From the NCBI GenBank assembly GCA_001939145.1, contig LSRX01000126.1, positions 396,699 through 460,698 on the forward strand: a DNA stretch of 64,000 nucleotides. The letters run 5' to 3'. Source of the stretch: Symbiodinium microadriaticum (lineage: Eukaryota; Sar; Dinophyceae; Suessiales; Symbiodiniaceae). The first letter of the stretch is position 1. Every line of letters begins with the position of its first letter. The notes under the pieces were generated by a model that worked only from the letters and a program-made list of their open reading frames with translations, was not told the DNA's origin and did not search any database. The position numbers and the translations under genes are program-made. Of this stretch, positions 34,150 through 45,272 are shown one piece after another.

Positions 34150-36180
34150 CAAGCTACTGCCTGACAAGAATTCGTCCCAAATCCCGGCTCGTCAGTATCT
34201 GCTAGTTCACGCATCGGTCGGCCTTGGTTTAAGGTTGGTGGCTCCAAGTCTTCAGCTGTTGATAAGTTCTCGGGTCTATAACGTAGGGTACGGGGGTTTC
34301 TTGGCAGACGTGCTCTACGCACTGTGCGCTAAGCGCTTTGTACTCTACGGAAGGCCACCCAACAAGCACAATCAGAAATCAGCTTCTCAGTGAGCCACGA
34401 CCCTCTTTCAATCGTGACTAACTCACTCTCTCGGGAGGGAGTCAGGGCCATTGGCTTTGGGGGAGTTGGGGATTACGGTGTGTCTGCTCTGGGGACACTC
34501 TGGGAAAGATGTGGCACCGCATCTGTCTTTGTCCGAGTGGCTGTCTCAGCATTCCCGCAGAATTGCAAGAGTGTCGTCCTGTGATGCTCCGGACAAAATG
34601 TCTAATTACCACTTACACACCTGGACCTAGCTTCCTGTTTCAGCTTTCCATGAATGGAAGACTGTACTCCCTCCGTAACATAAAGCAAAACCCAAGAGAC
34701 CATGCCGCGTTTACTCACTAGACATCGCGGGCACCAATGTTTAGAGCCCAACCCCAAAAGGAGGGTTGACACTATATCGTTTTACACCAACATTACCCTG
34801 CAACGACGGTCTTGCACACCTCTTGGGGCGTGAACTGCTGTTCGACGCTATGCCTAAACCCCAAAGTCCTGAAGCCAAGCGTAAATTATTCCTAAAATCA
34901 GAAAGCGGCTAAGCCCAAAAGGGTCAAGACCTGACTGACGCGTAGACCCTCCTAAACCCTAACCCGGGTGAATGAACAGCCCAGTGGCATGACACCGATC
35001 GGGATGAATTGCAACACAGAGAGCCTTCGGTACACCAGCTGTCGAGCTTGCGGTGGCTCGGCCCGTTCTAAGCTTCATTACGGACTTCCAATTTTTGCAG
35101 CAAAATCTTCAGCATTCCTGGGGTGTGTACGGCTTTCAAGGTGTGCACAGCCTACGGCGTGAGGACTTCAGGGTCTTCCGGGTGGAAGATCAGTCCTCCT
35201 TTTAAAGTCGTAAGTTTAGGTCTTAAGGGTTCGTAGAAACGACGATGCCCCTTCCAGACCCGAAGAGATGTTGCAGGAACAAAAACAGTTTCTGATATAG
35301 AATGCAAAAAATGCACTGCCCCCGACTGTCCTCGACTTTGTTAGATTGTACGATTACACAAATTAATAACAGTCGCAAGAAGTGGTCCATGTGGCATTAA
35401 TTGTTTATACTAGTTACAAGGGACCCTGACCCCGGGGCGCGCGTCGCGTCCCACACAAATCCTCGGTAAATCTTGTGACGTCAGCGAAACTACGCCGCAC
35501 CGCGCAGGAGACACGAGCTGCGAGCATCCTGTGCACAGCACATCATACAGTAGGACTTGCTGTAAAGAAGACGCAGGGCGCCTCTTTTCGAGGCGCGCTG
35601 CGCGGTCACAGTATCTACTCTTCATGCAGGGACCCCAGAGTACCAGAGCAATCTTCGGGGAACCCAAAACTGAAGCCCCAGAGCTGCGCCGCAAAACCTC
35701 AAACCTCAAGCTGTTACTCCCGAAGCCGAACAGCCGGCACAGCCAAGCCGCAAGGACCAACCCAAGGGCATCCCGAGCAGAGTCAGTGGTAAGACCTTCC
35801 CTTCGGACTCCAGCTCATCGCCTTAAACATGTTTATAGGCTTTAGGGTTTATTGCTCATCGCCTTTCTTGACCTTTTCGGGGGTACTGGGCCTTGTTGGC
35901 TACCGCATGGCAGTTTAGACAAATGATCCCACGACAGGTCACATGGGATAGGGTCCAGAGCTGTAGGGTCAAAGACTTCCGGGGTTGAGGAAGGTTGACG
36001 GCTTAGGCTTGGAGAAACAGAACTTGGGACTTCCGTCTTGATGGGTGTAAACTGGGTTTAATTACGTTTTTTCGGGCGGGGGAAGGGATGGTTAAGCACT
36101 CAGCCCCGTAGCTAAAAAGGATTTTGGGATTTTGGGGTTGCGGGGTCAGGGGTCGAAGGCTCATCCAATGAGCTTTTGTT
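34150..36180. other. spacer with weak exon candidates and a GC hairpin
   Basis: Plus frames at about 34,990-35,100 (NTESLRYTSCRACGGSARSK) are weak candidates. A perfect hairpin GCGCCTC/GAGGCGC with a five-base loop lies at 35,578-35,596 in an unusually GC-rich, repeat-free patch (35,430-35,610). No gene model is supported. Confidence 0.35.
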
Positions 36181-36342
36181 TCGGGGGAAGATTGCACTCG
36201 GGTGTACGGCTTGCTGACGATTGATGCAGGAACCGTGCACTTCAAGCCTTTGGGCGTGTAGGCAGAACCAGCCCAGTGTTCTTCCACACTTGATCGTAGG
36301 GCACTAAGCGCAAGAACCCCTGACATCTGACAAGCTGCCAAG

Positions 36343-37273
36343 GCAGCTGATGAGTTCGGAAGCTTGCTCCAGCTCCGTTGGAGTTGGATCAGGTGGCATG
36401 ACCTGGGATGAGATCGCTAAAACGGAGTTGCTCTTTTAGGCTTTCGAGCATGACCCTAAACCCTAAACACCAAACCCCAAACCCTAGGTACCTTGGCGGG
36501 ATTCCTCGGACGTCGAGCAGCAGCAAGGCAGGACACACCGAGGCCCAGGGTTTCGGTTCGGCTCTTGACAACTCTAGACTATTTAGATGGTTCTAGGGCC
36601 GGGTTGCCTAAACCCCAAACTCCTAAACCTCAAGGATTCGGATTGAAATCAACACCTGCACTGAGATAGTGAAGGAGGGCCAATCAACTTCGGACTCCGG
36701 TCCTTCTAACTTTCTAACTGAGAACCACGCGATGGTCCGCAGCTCGACGCCAAATCCCAATACTGCCCTCCGAACCCCAAGCCTACATCGTCCTAAACCC
36801 CATCCAATGCAATGCCCCAAACCCTGTCGCGTCCAGCTTGCAATGGCTCTGCTGGGAAGCAAAGTCTCAAGATATTGAAGCCCAGTCTAGCCTGAACACC
36901 GAAGTGGAAATTGCTGCCTCAAGCCGTTCTTTTGAGGAGGCCAAACCCACCGCTGGAAATCCTTATTCCTGAAGCCGCAACCTCAGGTAACCCCGAAAAA
37001 GAGATGTGTCTCGTGTTTAGGGTGCTTGGGTTAATTTCGCCTCTCATTTCGCAGGGTCGAGCCATTGCAAGTTTCAGGGTTCATGAGCCCTCGGCTTATC
37101 GGGACTTGGTATACATCTCGATATTGGCAGGTGCACTGGGTCCGCTTTATGGTTTAGCGTGGAGGGATTTAGGGCATAAAGTTTAATTTGAAGGCTTGTG
37201 CAACGGCAGCCTAGCGACTTACTTAGCCACGTTGCTTACCGTGTCTCCGCCTCTCCCTGACAGCACAAAGTAG
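36343..37273 (+). CDS. 3' part of a multi-exon membrane protein gene
   Basis: Exon 36343-36392 is bounded by CCAAG and CAG|GTGGCA and reads AADEFGSLLQLRWSWI. Further pieces are about 36,637-36,740 (EIVKEGQSTSDSGPSNFLTE) and about 36,909-36,986 (NPPLEILIPEAATS, donor CAG|GTAACC). Exon 37055-37130 has a TTTCGCAG acceptor, reads GRAIASFRVHEPSAYRDLVY and ISILA, and ends GCAG|GTGCAC in phase 1. The last exon 37194-37273 continues in phase 1 with LCNGSLATYLATLLTVSPPL and stops at TAG. The 63-base intron between the last two is compact. The end forms one hydrophobic segment. No family recognised; the junction 36986-37055 is out of phase as drawn. Confidence 0.45.
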
Positions 37274-37361
37274 GTTGAAAAGATCAAGACGAAGACACGA
37301 AAGCCACACACTAAAAACCTAAACCCTGAAACTCTACCAGTATGAACAGATTTGGATCTAG

Positions 37362-37866
37362 GAGTCGTGGCTTACGGCCAGGGTAGTTCTGCGGCTAAAC
37401 GTCTGGAAAGAGCATACCTGAAATACTCGGACAAGGTTGTCCTTGTAAGGGTCCATATTTTTTCGGTGCCGCACTGACCCTGAGTGTAGCCATAATCCCT
37501 TTACACTACAAGAGGGCCCCTAAAACATGTTTGCATCGAGGCGGCCTGCAGCGATAGCTGCGTTAGGGAACTCAATCGCAAAGTCTGCAACCCTCACAAT
37601 ACACCGTGCAGTCGGTACTTACATTTTGCCTGCTTCTGAACTTCCGCACCCAGGAGCACCAGTGATTGCTTGCGACATCATGGGCATCATGCAGGTGCTC
37701 CTTTCCGGGAAGAGAAGGCAGGGAACATCCGGGTTTAGGGGCCCACATTGATGGTCATAACTTTGTGGTTGCCAGTTCTACTACCTTTTCATTCTCGTTG
37801 AAGTTCGAAGGGCGTTTGTGTGTTTGGAAGCAATGCTGGAAGGATCTGAACGATGTATCCAAGATG
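37362..37866 (+). CDS. cluster of small exons, unknown protein
   Basis: Exon 37362-37444 reads GVVAYGQGSSAAKRLERAYL and KYSDKVVL and ends at a GTAAGG donor. About 37,545-37,615 reads AAIAALGNSIAKSATLTIHR. Exon 37654-37694 is bounded by CACCCAG and GCAG|GTGCTC and reads APVIACDIMGIMQ. About 37,806-37,866 reads RAFVCLEAMLEGSERCIQD before GTAACC. Good splice sites on three pieces. Phases are not fully reconciled. Confidence 0.4.
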
Positions 37867-38017
37867 TAACCTGAAACCAAGCCGATTCTAGTTGGGAGGG
37901 CTTCAAACAAAGCCGAGTCGCGTTCTGTATCTCATACTTGTCATGAGGGTCCGTGATCGGTTCAGCAAGAAGCGATGACGCTCCTTAGTAGGGCCCGGGA
38001 AAATCACAAATCCGACC

Positions 38018-38682
38018 TTAATTCCGCGTCCCCAGACCCGAAAGTGCTGTTTGTGAGTTCATAGGTTCAGCGTCGGATTTGATGCTCCATGTTTTCATCC
38101 GCCCTTGGGCCTCCCAGGGGGATGAGTAACGTGTGGAAGCCACGTAGAGCCTCCCTTCTGGAAGGAAGAACTTCCTAGACCCCAGCTGGCCGAAGTCTGG
38201 CACTGGAGTAGATCGATCCGGGCTCAATGCCAGTGGCTGTCAGTTTTTTCAAGGTGCTATGGCTATGGTGATGATGGAGGTGGAGGAGGATGCAGGCTTT
38301 GCATAGTGCTGCTTCAATGGAATCATGAGAGTGCTTAGCGTACTTGCAACAGAATGGTGCGACTTCTCACGAAAACGGCGCGAAACATCTAGCAAAGCTG
38401 CCAGCATGCCTTCAAAGCTAAGGCCTATGGTTGGCGGTTCAATACAACTAAGTGCCTTTTCAGCCTCCTGCAAAGCCTTCAAATTCACAACTTTGGACCC
38501 CTTTCACCCTGCGTCCCGTGCCTTGCAGCGTGAAGGGCGTTGTGAGCCGTGTCCCCAAACCCTGAACCCTCCAAGCTCAAAGCATTGAGGCCAGCCTTAC
38601 CTTGCATTCCCAACCTAAGCTCTCCCTCTTCCAAATCGCAACAGTGAAGCATTCGCAGCCGGGACTCGGCCGACTGATTCAC
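38018..38682 (-). CDS. three-exon minus-strand gene, 3' part, unknown protein
   Basis: Minus-strand exons 38682-38601, 38490-38344 and 38202-38018 (stop TAA) join in phase 1 at both junctions with canonical sites: AAG|GTAAGG ... CCAAAG, then GCAA|GTACGC ... CTCCAG. The translation reads VNQSAESRLRMLHCCDLEEG, then KALQEAEKALSCIEPPTIGL and SFEGMLAALLDVSRRFREKS, then PDFGQLGSRKFFLPEGRLYV and RYSSPWEAQGRMKTWSIKSD. Introns are about 110 and 137 bases. The exon 1 acceptor GCTCAG at 38,683 shows that more exons lie upstream (higher coordinates). Soluble, mixed composition; no family recognised. If the middle exon were not spliced it would end at a TGA at 38,249. Confidence 0.55.
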
Positions 38683-38984
38683 CTGAGCTCACTGCGTTAC
38701 AGATCGGGCTTTGCATTGGCGTTGGGTCGCCACTCGTCTCGCGACCGGATGCAGGTATAGTTTAAGTTCTGCAGACTTCAAGCCACAAGCTTCATGGCCA
38801 AAGAAACCAAAGCCCAAACCCGAGACCCGAAAAGCCGAAATCCCTTTGGTCAAGCTCTAGGGTTAAACACCGCCCCAAAAAATCCTCATAGAACCCTTAC
38901 GGCAGGGTTTAGAGCCTGAGCCCTTCGTCTGGGACTCTCCCTGAACCGTCGAACATCCGAGTTCTCGCTGAGGGTTCCGGGCGC

Positions 38985-39179
38985 GTGGCTTTCCAAACAG
39001 GGTGCTGCTGGGGTCTCGGTCAAGTCTATCAATGGCGGATCATCCGAAAGCTTCTCGATAATCATGAATTAGGGGGACTTCACAGTCTCCATATAGGCGT
39101 ATGGAGACTGCACAAGGAAGTGTTTTTTGGTTCGAGTTGCCTAGACCTGTACATGGCAAAACCTTATACAAACCATTAG
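38985..39179 (+). CDS. 64-codon open frame, unknown protein
   Basis: Reads GLGQVYQWRIIRKLLDNHEL then GGLHSLHIGVWRLHKEVFFG and stops at TAG. Lies just upstream (on the plus strand side) of nothing recognisable. Natural composition; splice borders unresolved. Confidence 0.35.
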   Translation: MAFQTGCCWGLGQVYQWRIIRKLLDNHELGGLHSLHIGVWRLHKEVFFGSSCLDLYMAKPYTNH

Positions 39180-39606
39180 GGCCTGTCGAACTTTGGGTTT
39201 AGGGGTGGCAGAGGGTGGTGAACCTCAGCAGAGGCAAAGCGTGGGAGAGGTAGGGTTTGGGACCAAGGGTTCGAACTCAGGGTCCTTTGCCGAACTCCCC
39301 GAAACGCGTTTACAAAAAACTGGTGTGTGTTTTTTGCAAGGACTCGTGGGGCTAGAAGCAGGAATGTGGCAGGTAGGGCTTAGAGATCTGAAGTTTTCGG
39401 ATTAAAGCTAGGAGGGGTTTTGGATTCAGAGCTTGTTCTTTAGGCCGTTGGCCCTTTGGAGCCTTGGACTTCAGGGCAATAATAAGGTTTAGGACTTTTG
39501 GGGGCACAAGGGTTTTTGTTATGTACGGCTTTGTACTCTGAAGGTTTGGGATTTCGGGCTTCATGCTTCAGAGGTTGTGGGGCTACGTCGAAGCACAAAC
39601 ATGGTG

Positions 39607-40450
39607 TCAGCATGCTCGGGCTGCCTCGTTTCCCAGGTAGACCAGCACGAAGATGGAGACCATCAGAGATATGCTGACCTTGCTGCTCCCGAGGGCCCCT
39701 GGAAAATCCAACAATTGCAGCGTTGGGCTTGCCCGACTTCAGGCTTACGGCTTGAGGGCTGAGGACTGCCAGTTACAAGGTTCTGTTGGTTTTCAGAGGT
39801 TCTGGCCTGGCTACAGCTTGGCTTTCTGCTGGCCTCCGGGAACTGCTTTTGAAGATGAAGGAACGGGCTGCTGAGCCTTGGGTCTACTTGGTTGACCCTA
39901 AGCACGCCTGCGCCACCTCCAAGCCCGTCCAAGCCCCAGTATCCCTGGCCTCTACCATACCCACAAAAGACTTGAACGTCTCCGTAGCATGAGACGGCCA
40001 ACCCAAGAGCACAGCAACCCTCAGTCATCAAACCGTACCCGCATGAGCCTAGCACGATAGCAGGGTCTGAAACCTGAAGACAGGGATACACTGAGCCCCA
40101 AATACACTGTAGCCTTCGCAGCTGCAACTGTAACTTTGGAGAAGGAAGCGGCGGTGCCGGTCACGACAAGCGAGGCCAAATTCACTCCACTGAACTCGGT
40201 GTAGTCCTGGAGAGATACGGGATTCGGATTCCCGGATGTTGGCTTGCACGAGAAGGGCTTTTGAAAGTGGTGTTTGAACTGTAGGAGGTGCCTGCGCGTT
40301 GACCAGACAAGGTCTTCTAGGAATCAGAATCGGGCAGCTTCCAAAAACTCTCGAAGCTCGAAAATCGAGAACCAAAAGCTTCCTGGATCAGCATGCCGGC
40401 CAGGATGTCAGCAAGAATGACAAGCAGGAAGAAGAAGAACTCGGCCTCCA
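39607..40450 (-). CDS. minus-strand membrane-helix exons
   Basis: About 40,445-40,366 (minus) reads LEAEFFFFLLVILADILAGM, a membrane helix ending LIQEA near a GC or GA donor. Minus 39698-39607 follows TTTTCCAG and reads SSKVSISLMVSIFVLVYLGN, with TGA at 39,607. Together with the exon at 44,628-44,549 they suggest one or more multi-pass membrane proteins on this strand. No family recognised. Plus-strand frames over the same bases have poorer composition. Confidence 0.35.
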
Positions 40451-40599
40451 GAACACACACAGACGGGGTCGGAAAGGAGAACAGAACTGAATGTCTAGAC
40501 GGTCAGCAGCACGAGATCTAAGACCCTAACCTAAAGGTTGATTCTTTTCAAGCATCCTCAACCCAAACAGCGGGAATTCTGTTTTTTTTCGACAAGACC

Positions 40600-41127
40600 T
40601 TGATAACCTCGGAGTTAATTCATGCATTGTTCCTTGCTCTTAGGTCGATCGGGTATCCTGCAGGTATGGCTGAGGGCTCAGTCTCCCTGGAAGTGCGCAC
40701 ACCAGCCTTAACCTTGATGCATCTGCTCCCGAAAGGCCGAAGCCCCTATGAAAGCCTACTGTGCAGCTGTCGGGCCAGCTGGCGGCAGGCTTTCGGAATC
40801 CTAGAGCATCAGACAAGAAGCCGAGAATGCCCGCACTCGAAGGTGATAGAATTTGCCCCACTCGGTGCACAGCTGCCGCAGCTTGCGCCAGCCGGCAACT
40901 GTGTTGACGTCCTGTGGTTCAGGTCCAAGCGTCTGTGCAGCCGAAATTTGAAACACCGATATCTCTGGACTTTCATTTCAGGTTCAAGTGTTTACAGAAG
41001 CCCTAGACACTGTGACTGCGAACACTGGAAACCTAAACTCTACTTTCCAACGCCGATGCCAAACCTAGACACGCATCTCAACTTCAGATCCCTGAGGTGC
41101 CAGGTAGGTGACGCTTTTGGATTTTGA
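40600..41127 (+). CDS. 175-codon open frame, probably one or two exons
   Basis: Contains VIEFAPLGAQLPQLAPAGNC then VDVLWF before a CAG|GTCC donor at about 40,920. The remainder of the frame looks like read-through. Start not determinable. Confidence 0.3.
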   Translation: MITSELIHALFLALRSIGYPAGMAEGSVSLEVRTPALTLMHLLPKGRSPYESLLCSCRASWRQAFGILEHQTRSRECPHSKVIEFAPLGAQLPQLAPAGNCVDVLWFRSKRLCSRNLKHRYLWTFISGSSVYRSPRHCDCEHWKPKLYFPTPMPNLDTHLNFRSLRCQVGDAFGF

Positions 41128-41303
41128 CTCAGGGTCCCCCTAAGGTCCTTGTCCCTGCCTAAGCTTAAGAGAGCACAGGATTTGTACCCTAGATCTCGAC
41201 CCCGAAGCATTCATAACGCCAGGACCCTAACCTTACACGTAGGAGTTGGAGCTATAGCCTTTGAGCTGCAGGGGCATCGCTTTCGGTCTTCGGGGCATGT
41301 ACT

Positions 41304-42200
41304 TTGAAGATCTTGCAAACCCTACTGAGCATCTTCGGACCTTTGGATAGCATGCTGTCCGTAATCCGGGCCTTTAAATCGCGGGTTCAAGCATCGGAAA
41401 GTGCTAGAGACGTCTTCGCATCGTCGCCAAGGCACAGAGAGATCAAGGACAGGGAGCATGTCCACCTGAGTGTAGAGCTTGGCTTCAGGGCTTCGAGATT
41501 AGCGGCTTGGGGTTTGGGGTGGTTCCGGTGCCTTTTCAGATAACTGAGTCTGCCTGGGGTCTGCTTTTCGGTCCCTTTACTGGCCGGAACAGACAAAGAC
41601 GCATCTTGCAGTACTTCCCGGAGAATCTGTGGTGCAGCGGCTTTCTATCAGGATCTTGTGTCAACCCGTATCCATCCTGTGGCCTCATGAGGGCTCGTCT
41701 CACAGGAGATTCCAGGCCTCTGGGTGCCAAGGCATGCAATGCTGAAGAGAGAGCCTTCCTCACGTAACTTAAGCTGAGCCAGATGCCGCCAAAGGCTCTG
41801 CAAGCCTGAAAGCTAAATTTATGAACATGCTCCCACCAAGACCACCACTCCTGCTTCCCAGAGGGCCTGAATTACCTGCACTTTGCATCCTTCCCCTGAA
41901 TCCTACAAAACTATTCATACCCTAGAAGCCCGCAGCCCTGGCCTCCAAGAATGCCCCCTCAACCCTAAATTATCAAAGTGCCGCCCCTCCAAGAACCCGC
42001 AGGCAACCCTGATTATGAAGAACTATAAGATCTATAAGCATTCTGAAGCCCTAAAGCATCCATTCCGTCTCGGCACCTCCGCAGGACAATGGCGTCGAAA
42101 CTCTCGCGACACGGAAAGCATTGCAGCGCAGCTGCGCATCAAACATCGGCGTCTGAGATGGGATAAACGAGGCGCATTCATGAGTAGACTCTCGTGGTCT
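41304..42200 (+). CDS. candidate exons of an unknown protein
   Basis: 41,304-41,480 reads ILQTLLSIFGPLDSMLSVIR and SRVQASESARDVFASSPRHR. About 41,590-41,690 reads RRICGAAAFYQDLVSTRIHP. 41,774-41,925 follows CTTAAG and reads EPDAAKGSASLKAKFMNMLP then a proline/leucine-rich end and TAG. About 42,081-42,185 reads QWRRNSRDTESIAAQLRIKH. Several are convincing by composition; gene borders are not resolved. Confidence 0.35.
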
Positions 42201-42212
42201 ATCTGTGTATGA

Positions 42213-42366
42213 TATGTGTGTATACATATACGTAGGTGTGTATATATATATACACACATGGATGTATGTGTGCATGTATGCATGTATGTACCTATGTACG
42301 TGTGTACGTACGTGCGTTTGCACGTCTGTCAATCTGTCTGTACGTATATGAAAATACACATACATA
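42213..42366. repeat. TG/TA/CA microsatellite
   Basis: GTATGATATGTGTGTATAC... to GAAAATACACATACAT. Confidence 0.85.
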
Positions 42367-42490
42367 AAGCTGCCTTGAGATAGGGAGTGTTAAATGATAT
42401 TGTTTGTCATAAGTCATAAGCTCACTGACTACTCCAGGCCACTATCTTGGGGTATCAGAGTGGAGGATAAAGGTCAAGTCTTGTAGAGGT

Positions 42491-43352
42491 TTGAAGGTTC
42501 CGCACATAAACAGAGTGCCACGACTTCTTGAAGGTTTAGCTTTCTTTGATTTCAAGCTTTGGAGTGTCATCCCGTGGAACATGCACACCTCTCGGCTGTA
42601 TGGTCTCGGATGTCCGATCGAAACTTTTGGACGCAAGTCAGAATGTCTCTGGGGCCTTCTGATGTTGTGCTGCTTTTTGGTGTCCGCGAACTCGTAAAGT
42701 AGCTGAAACTGTTTGTGGACATGGAAAGGTGTCCGCGGTTTCTGATGAAGGTTTGAGAGCACCTTGGACGAACGGGCTTTCCATCTTGACAATGTGCTTT
42801 CTGGACTTGATGCAACCCAATTTCTGAATGTCTTTCGGCCACTGGGCGGAACGAATGCTGTTAGTTTGCTATCGGGGCCTTCTTGCACTCTAGACGCCTA
42901 CAAGGTGCTACCCGACACCCCCAAGGCGCAAACCTCAAAATTCCGAAGTCATCTGTCCAAAAACCACTCCATACCACTCCCGCCACTCCTCATCAAACGG
43001 CTGGACACTGCTTGAAGGAAGAGTGGACTTAGCAAATGGATTGTAGAATTAGGGTAGGCAAAGCCAATAGGGTCCTGAGGACCCTACTATATGCCTCCCA
43101 AGCCTTCAGGTGAAGTTTCGCTTGAGAACGCTGTGTGTCTAGGCATTTTTCGTTTCGGATGTTGATTTTCTGGCTGGTGTGGGGTTGATGAATTACTAAG
43201 GAATGTAATGTGGGGGCCTTAGTCATCAGAAACAGGCTTCGGGGTATACTACAGCATACTGATATAGGGCTAGGCCGTCGCGCTATTCGTTCGGTGGCTC
43301 GGCGCGCACATGCACTTGCCAACCAGAAACTGCAGCTTCGAAGGGACCACCA
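42491..43352 (+). CDS. coding-like block containing a dispersed repeat
   Basis: Three open plus pieces: 42,510-42,640 (RLLEGLAFFDFKLWSVIPWN), 42,761-42,910 (LDERAFHLDNVLSGLDATQF and LNVFRPLGG), and 43,201-43,352 (GALVIRNRLRGILQHTDIGL and RRAIRSVARRAHALANQKLQ). The start of the third piece is repeated at 57.14 kb. From memory, a GALIIRxGF-GxLYY peptide recurs in Symbiodiniaceae gene predictions and derives from a dispersed repeat; this copy resembles it. The block may therefore be a mobile or repeat-derived gene. Confidence 0.35.
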
Positions 43353-43774
43353 CACCCTTCCCCTCTCCCACCCTCCCCCCCAAAAAACAGAAGCGTCTGT
43401 CCGAGGGGAGGCTAGGACAATAAACTCTACATCTTTTTACACCTTCAACCCTTCGCCCTAAACATCCCTCAACCCCCAACTGAAGTCCGGGCCCCGGAGC
43501 CCAAAGCTTCCCCAAAGACTGCTGCAAGGCTGCCTCCACATGTCCACGCCGCCGACGGCGATAAAACTTAAGGAAGATAACATGCCTTAGGGGCTTTATG
43601 TGGGGTCGGTAACCTTGTGAGACATACTAGTACTAGCTTCAGAAATTAGGATTTAAGGCTTGAGGCTTGCGGCGTCTAGGGCTTCTACATAAACATGTAC
43701 ATTGAGAGTTCAACAGGGTTTATGAGGTTTACGGTTTAGGGCATTTCTCATCGGCTTGACGGACAAAGGTAGGC

Positions 43775-44137
43775 TTGAGGCTGCCCAGTAACAGTTTCAA
43801 GGCCGCACTAGTGTCAACTCTTGATCCCGGCCCGATCCTAAGGAAAAAAGACCCAAGGCGACCCAACACCTTAACTAAACCCAAAAGCCCAACCCCCCCG
43901 CCCCTTCATTTCCCACCCCCAGTCTCCCACAGCCCGGACCCCTCGCAAACCTGTAGCCCTTCAGCAAAGGCTCAGAGAAAGTTGGATGGCCAAAAGCCCA
44001 CCACCAGTATCGCCGATGCCGTATCTGAACCAAAGCGGGACTGCAGTCTTTGGGCTCCACGATGTGTGGTTTTTTGCAGTGTGCCAGGGTCCCAGAATTT
44101 GGGACCCTGCACATCATCTTCCTCTCCTAAAAGGTAG
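43775..44137 (+). CDS. 120-codon open frame, weak
   Basis: Only the part about 43,990-44,090 (TTSIADAVSEPKRDCSLWAP) looks natural. The start is proline-rich spacer text. Confidence 0.2.
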   Translation: MRLPSNSFKAALVSTLDPGPILRKKDPRRPNTLTKPKSPTPPPLHFPPPVSHSPDPSQTCSPSAKAQRKLDGQKPTTSIADAVSEPKRDCSLWAPRCVVFCSVPGSQNLGPCTSSSSPKR

Positions 44138-44548
44138 CTCTGCCCTGGCCCGAACCCCAAGCAGTGACGCAAGCTCTTGCCCTGCAACCCCTTAGATGTC
44201 CGGCAGTTCTAGGCGCAGGGCTTACAGGTCTCGGAGGCAAGCTCCGAAAGAGCCCGAAGCCAAGAACTCGAAACAAAAACCATATGGAGCTGGTTCATCT
44301 GGGTAGCTAGAAGTATGGACCTCCGCACTTTCAGCCCAGATGGAACTCTCAAGCCTAAGCCAAGTCCATCCCTCCTACTCTCCGGCCCAACCCCCCCTCG
44401 AAGCCCTGGAGGCTGCCTCAGGTAAACAATGAGATTTCACAGTCTCTTGGTTAAGAACCCGGACACTTTGGAGCCTTCGGTCTTGGGGCTGTTCGGGTTT
44501 AGGAGCCCCAGGTCCCTCGGACTGCAAAAAAAAGCACCCAGGGAGCAC

Positions 44549-44628
44549 CTGGGCCGAGGAACCAGCCCGTGTTGCGCAAGCGCAGGAAGGAAGGAATGAA
44601 GATTGCGATCAAGGTGAGGATCAGGTTC
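44549..44628 (-). CDS. 80-base minus-strand membrane-helix exon
   Basis: Bounded by GACAAG acceptor and CCCAG|GTGCTC donor. Reads NLILTLIAIFIPSFLRLRNT then GWFLGP. Phase 2 in, 1 out. Probably an upstream exon of a multi-pass membrane protein gene, possibly the one with exons at 39.6-40.4 kb. Confidence 0.4.
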
Positions 44629-44825
44629 CTTGTCGGGTCTTTCGGCCCAGTTGGTTGGGTTGTGGGGGTTCATGCGGAACGGGACTGCAGACTTTTCGAT
44701 TCGTGGTTTAAGTCTTGGTCTTGGCACGTGGGATTTGGGTCTTTAGGGTGGCGTTTGATCTTGTTCGGTTTGGGTTTCTTGCTGCACTTCGTTGACGGCG
44801 CAGGGTGCCTGGAGGTGTACCCTGA

Positions 44826-44872
44826 AGCCTAAACCCTAAACCCTAAACCTGAAGCCTAAACCCTAAACATTC
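44826..44872. repeat. short telomere-type CCTAAACCCTAAA array
   Basis: Units of CCCTAAA interleaved with CCTGAAG, showing how intact units decay into the surrounding AAGCCTGAAGCC text. Confidence 0.75.
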
Positions 44873-45009
44873 CCAAACCCTGCAAGCCCCGAAGCTCCAA
44901 AGAACTGAGTCGGAGCCTGGGGGCCTGGACGCCGGTACGTGACACTGGAAGCCTCCGACTTGAAGCTCGGAGCCCAAAGCTCTCAGCCCGATTTGCTGCA
45001 AGTTGAATA

Positions 45010-45022
45010 TAAATAATATATA

Positions 45023-45058
<36 letters not shown>

Positions 45059-45124
45059 TGTATGTATGTATGTATGTATATATGTATATATGTATATATG
45101 TATATATGTATATATGTATATGTG

Positions 45125-45156
<32 letters not shown>

Positions 45157-45272
45157 TGTATGTATGTATGCATGCATGTATGTATGTATGTATGTATGTA
45201 TGTATGTATGTATGTATGTGTATGTGTATATATATATATATATATATATACGTATGATTATATATGTATGTA
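45010..45272. repeat. (TATG)n with TATA interruptions, about 260 bases
   Basis: Longest microsatellite in the window. It is open in all plus frames, giving MYVCMYVC-type translations that are not genes. Confidence 0.95.

Noticed and set aside
39255-39280. GGTTCGAACTC resembling a tRNA T-arm
   Set aside because: No matching acceptor or anticodon stem nearby. Similar GTTCAA/GTTCGA words elsewhere also lack cloverleaf context.
39663-40127. 154-codon minus-strand frame
   Set aside because: Glycine/cysteine-rich read-through of spacer; the coding-like part on this strand is in another frame at 39,607-39,698.
42442-42888. 148-codon minus-strand frame
   Set aside because: Lies antisense to plus-strand pieces with more natural composition.
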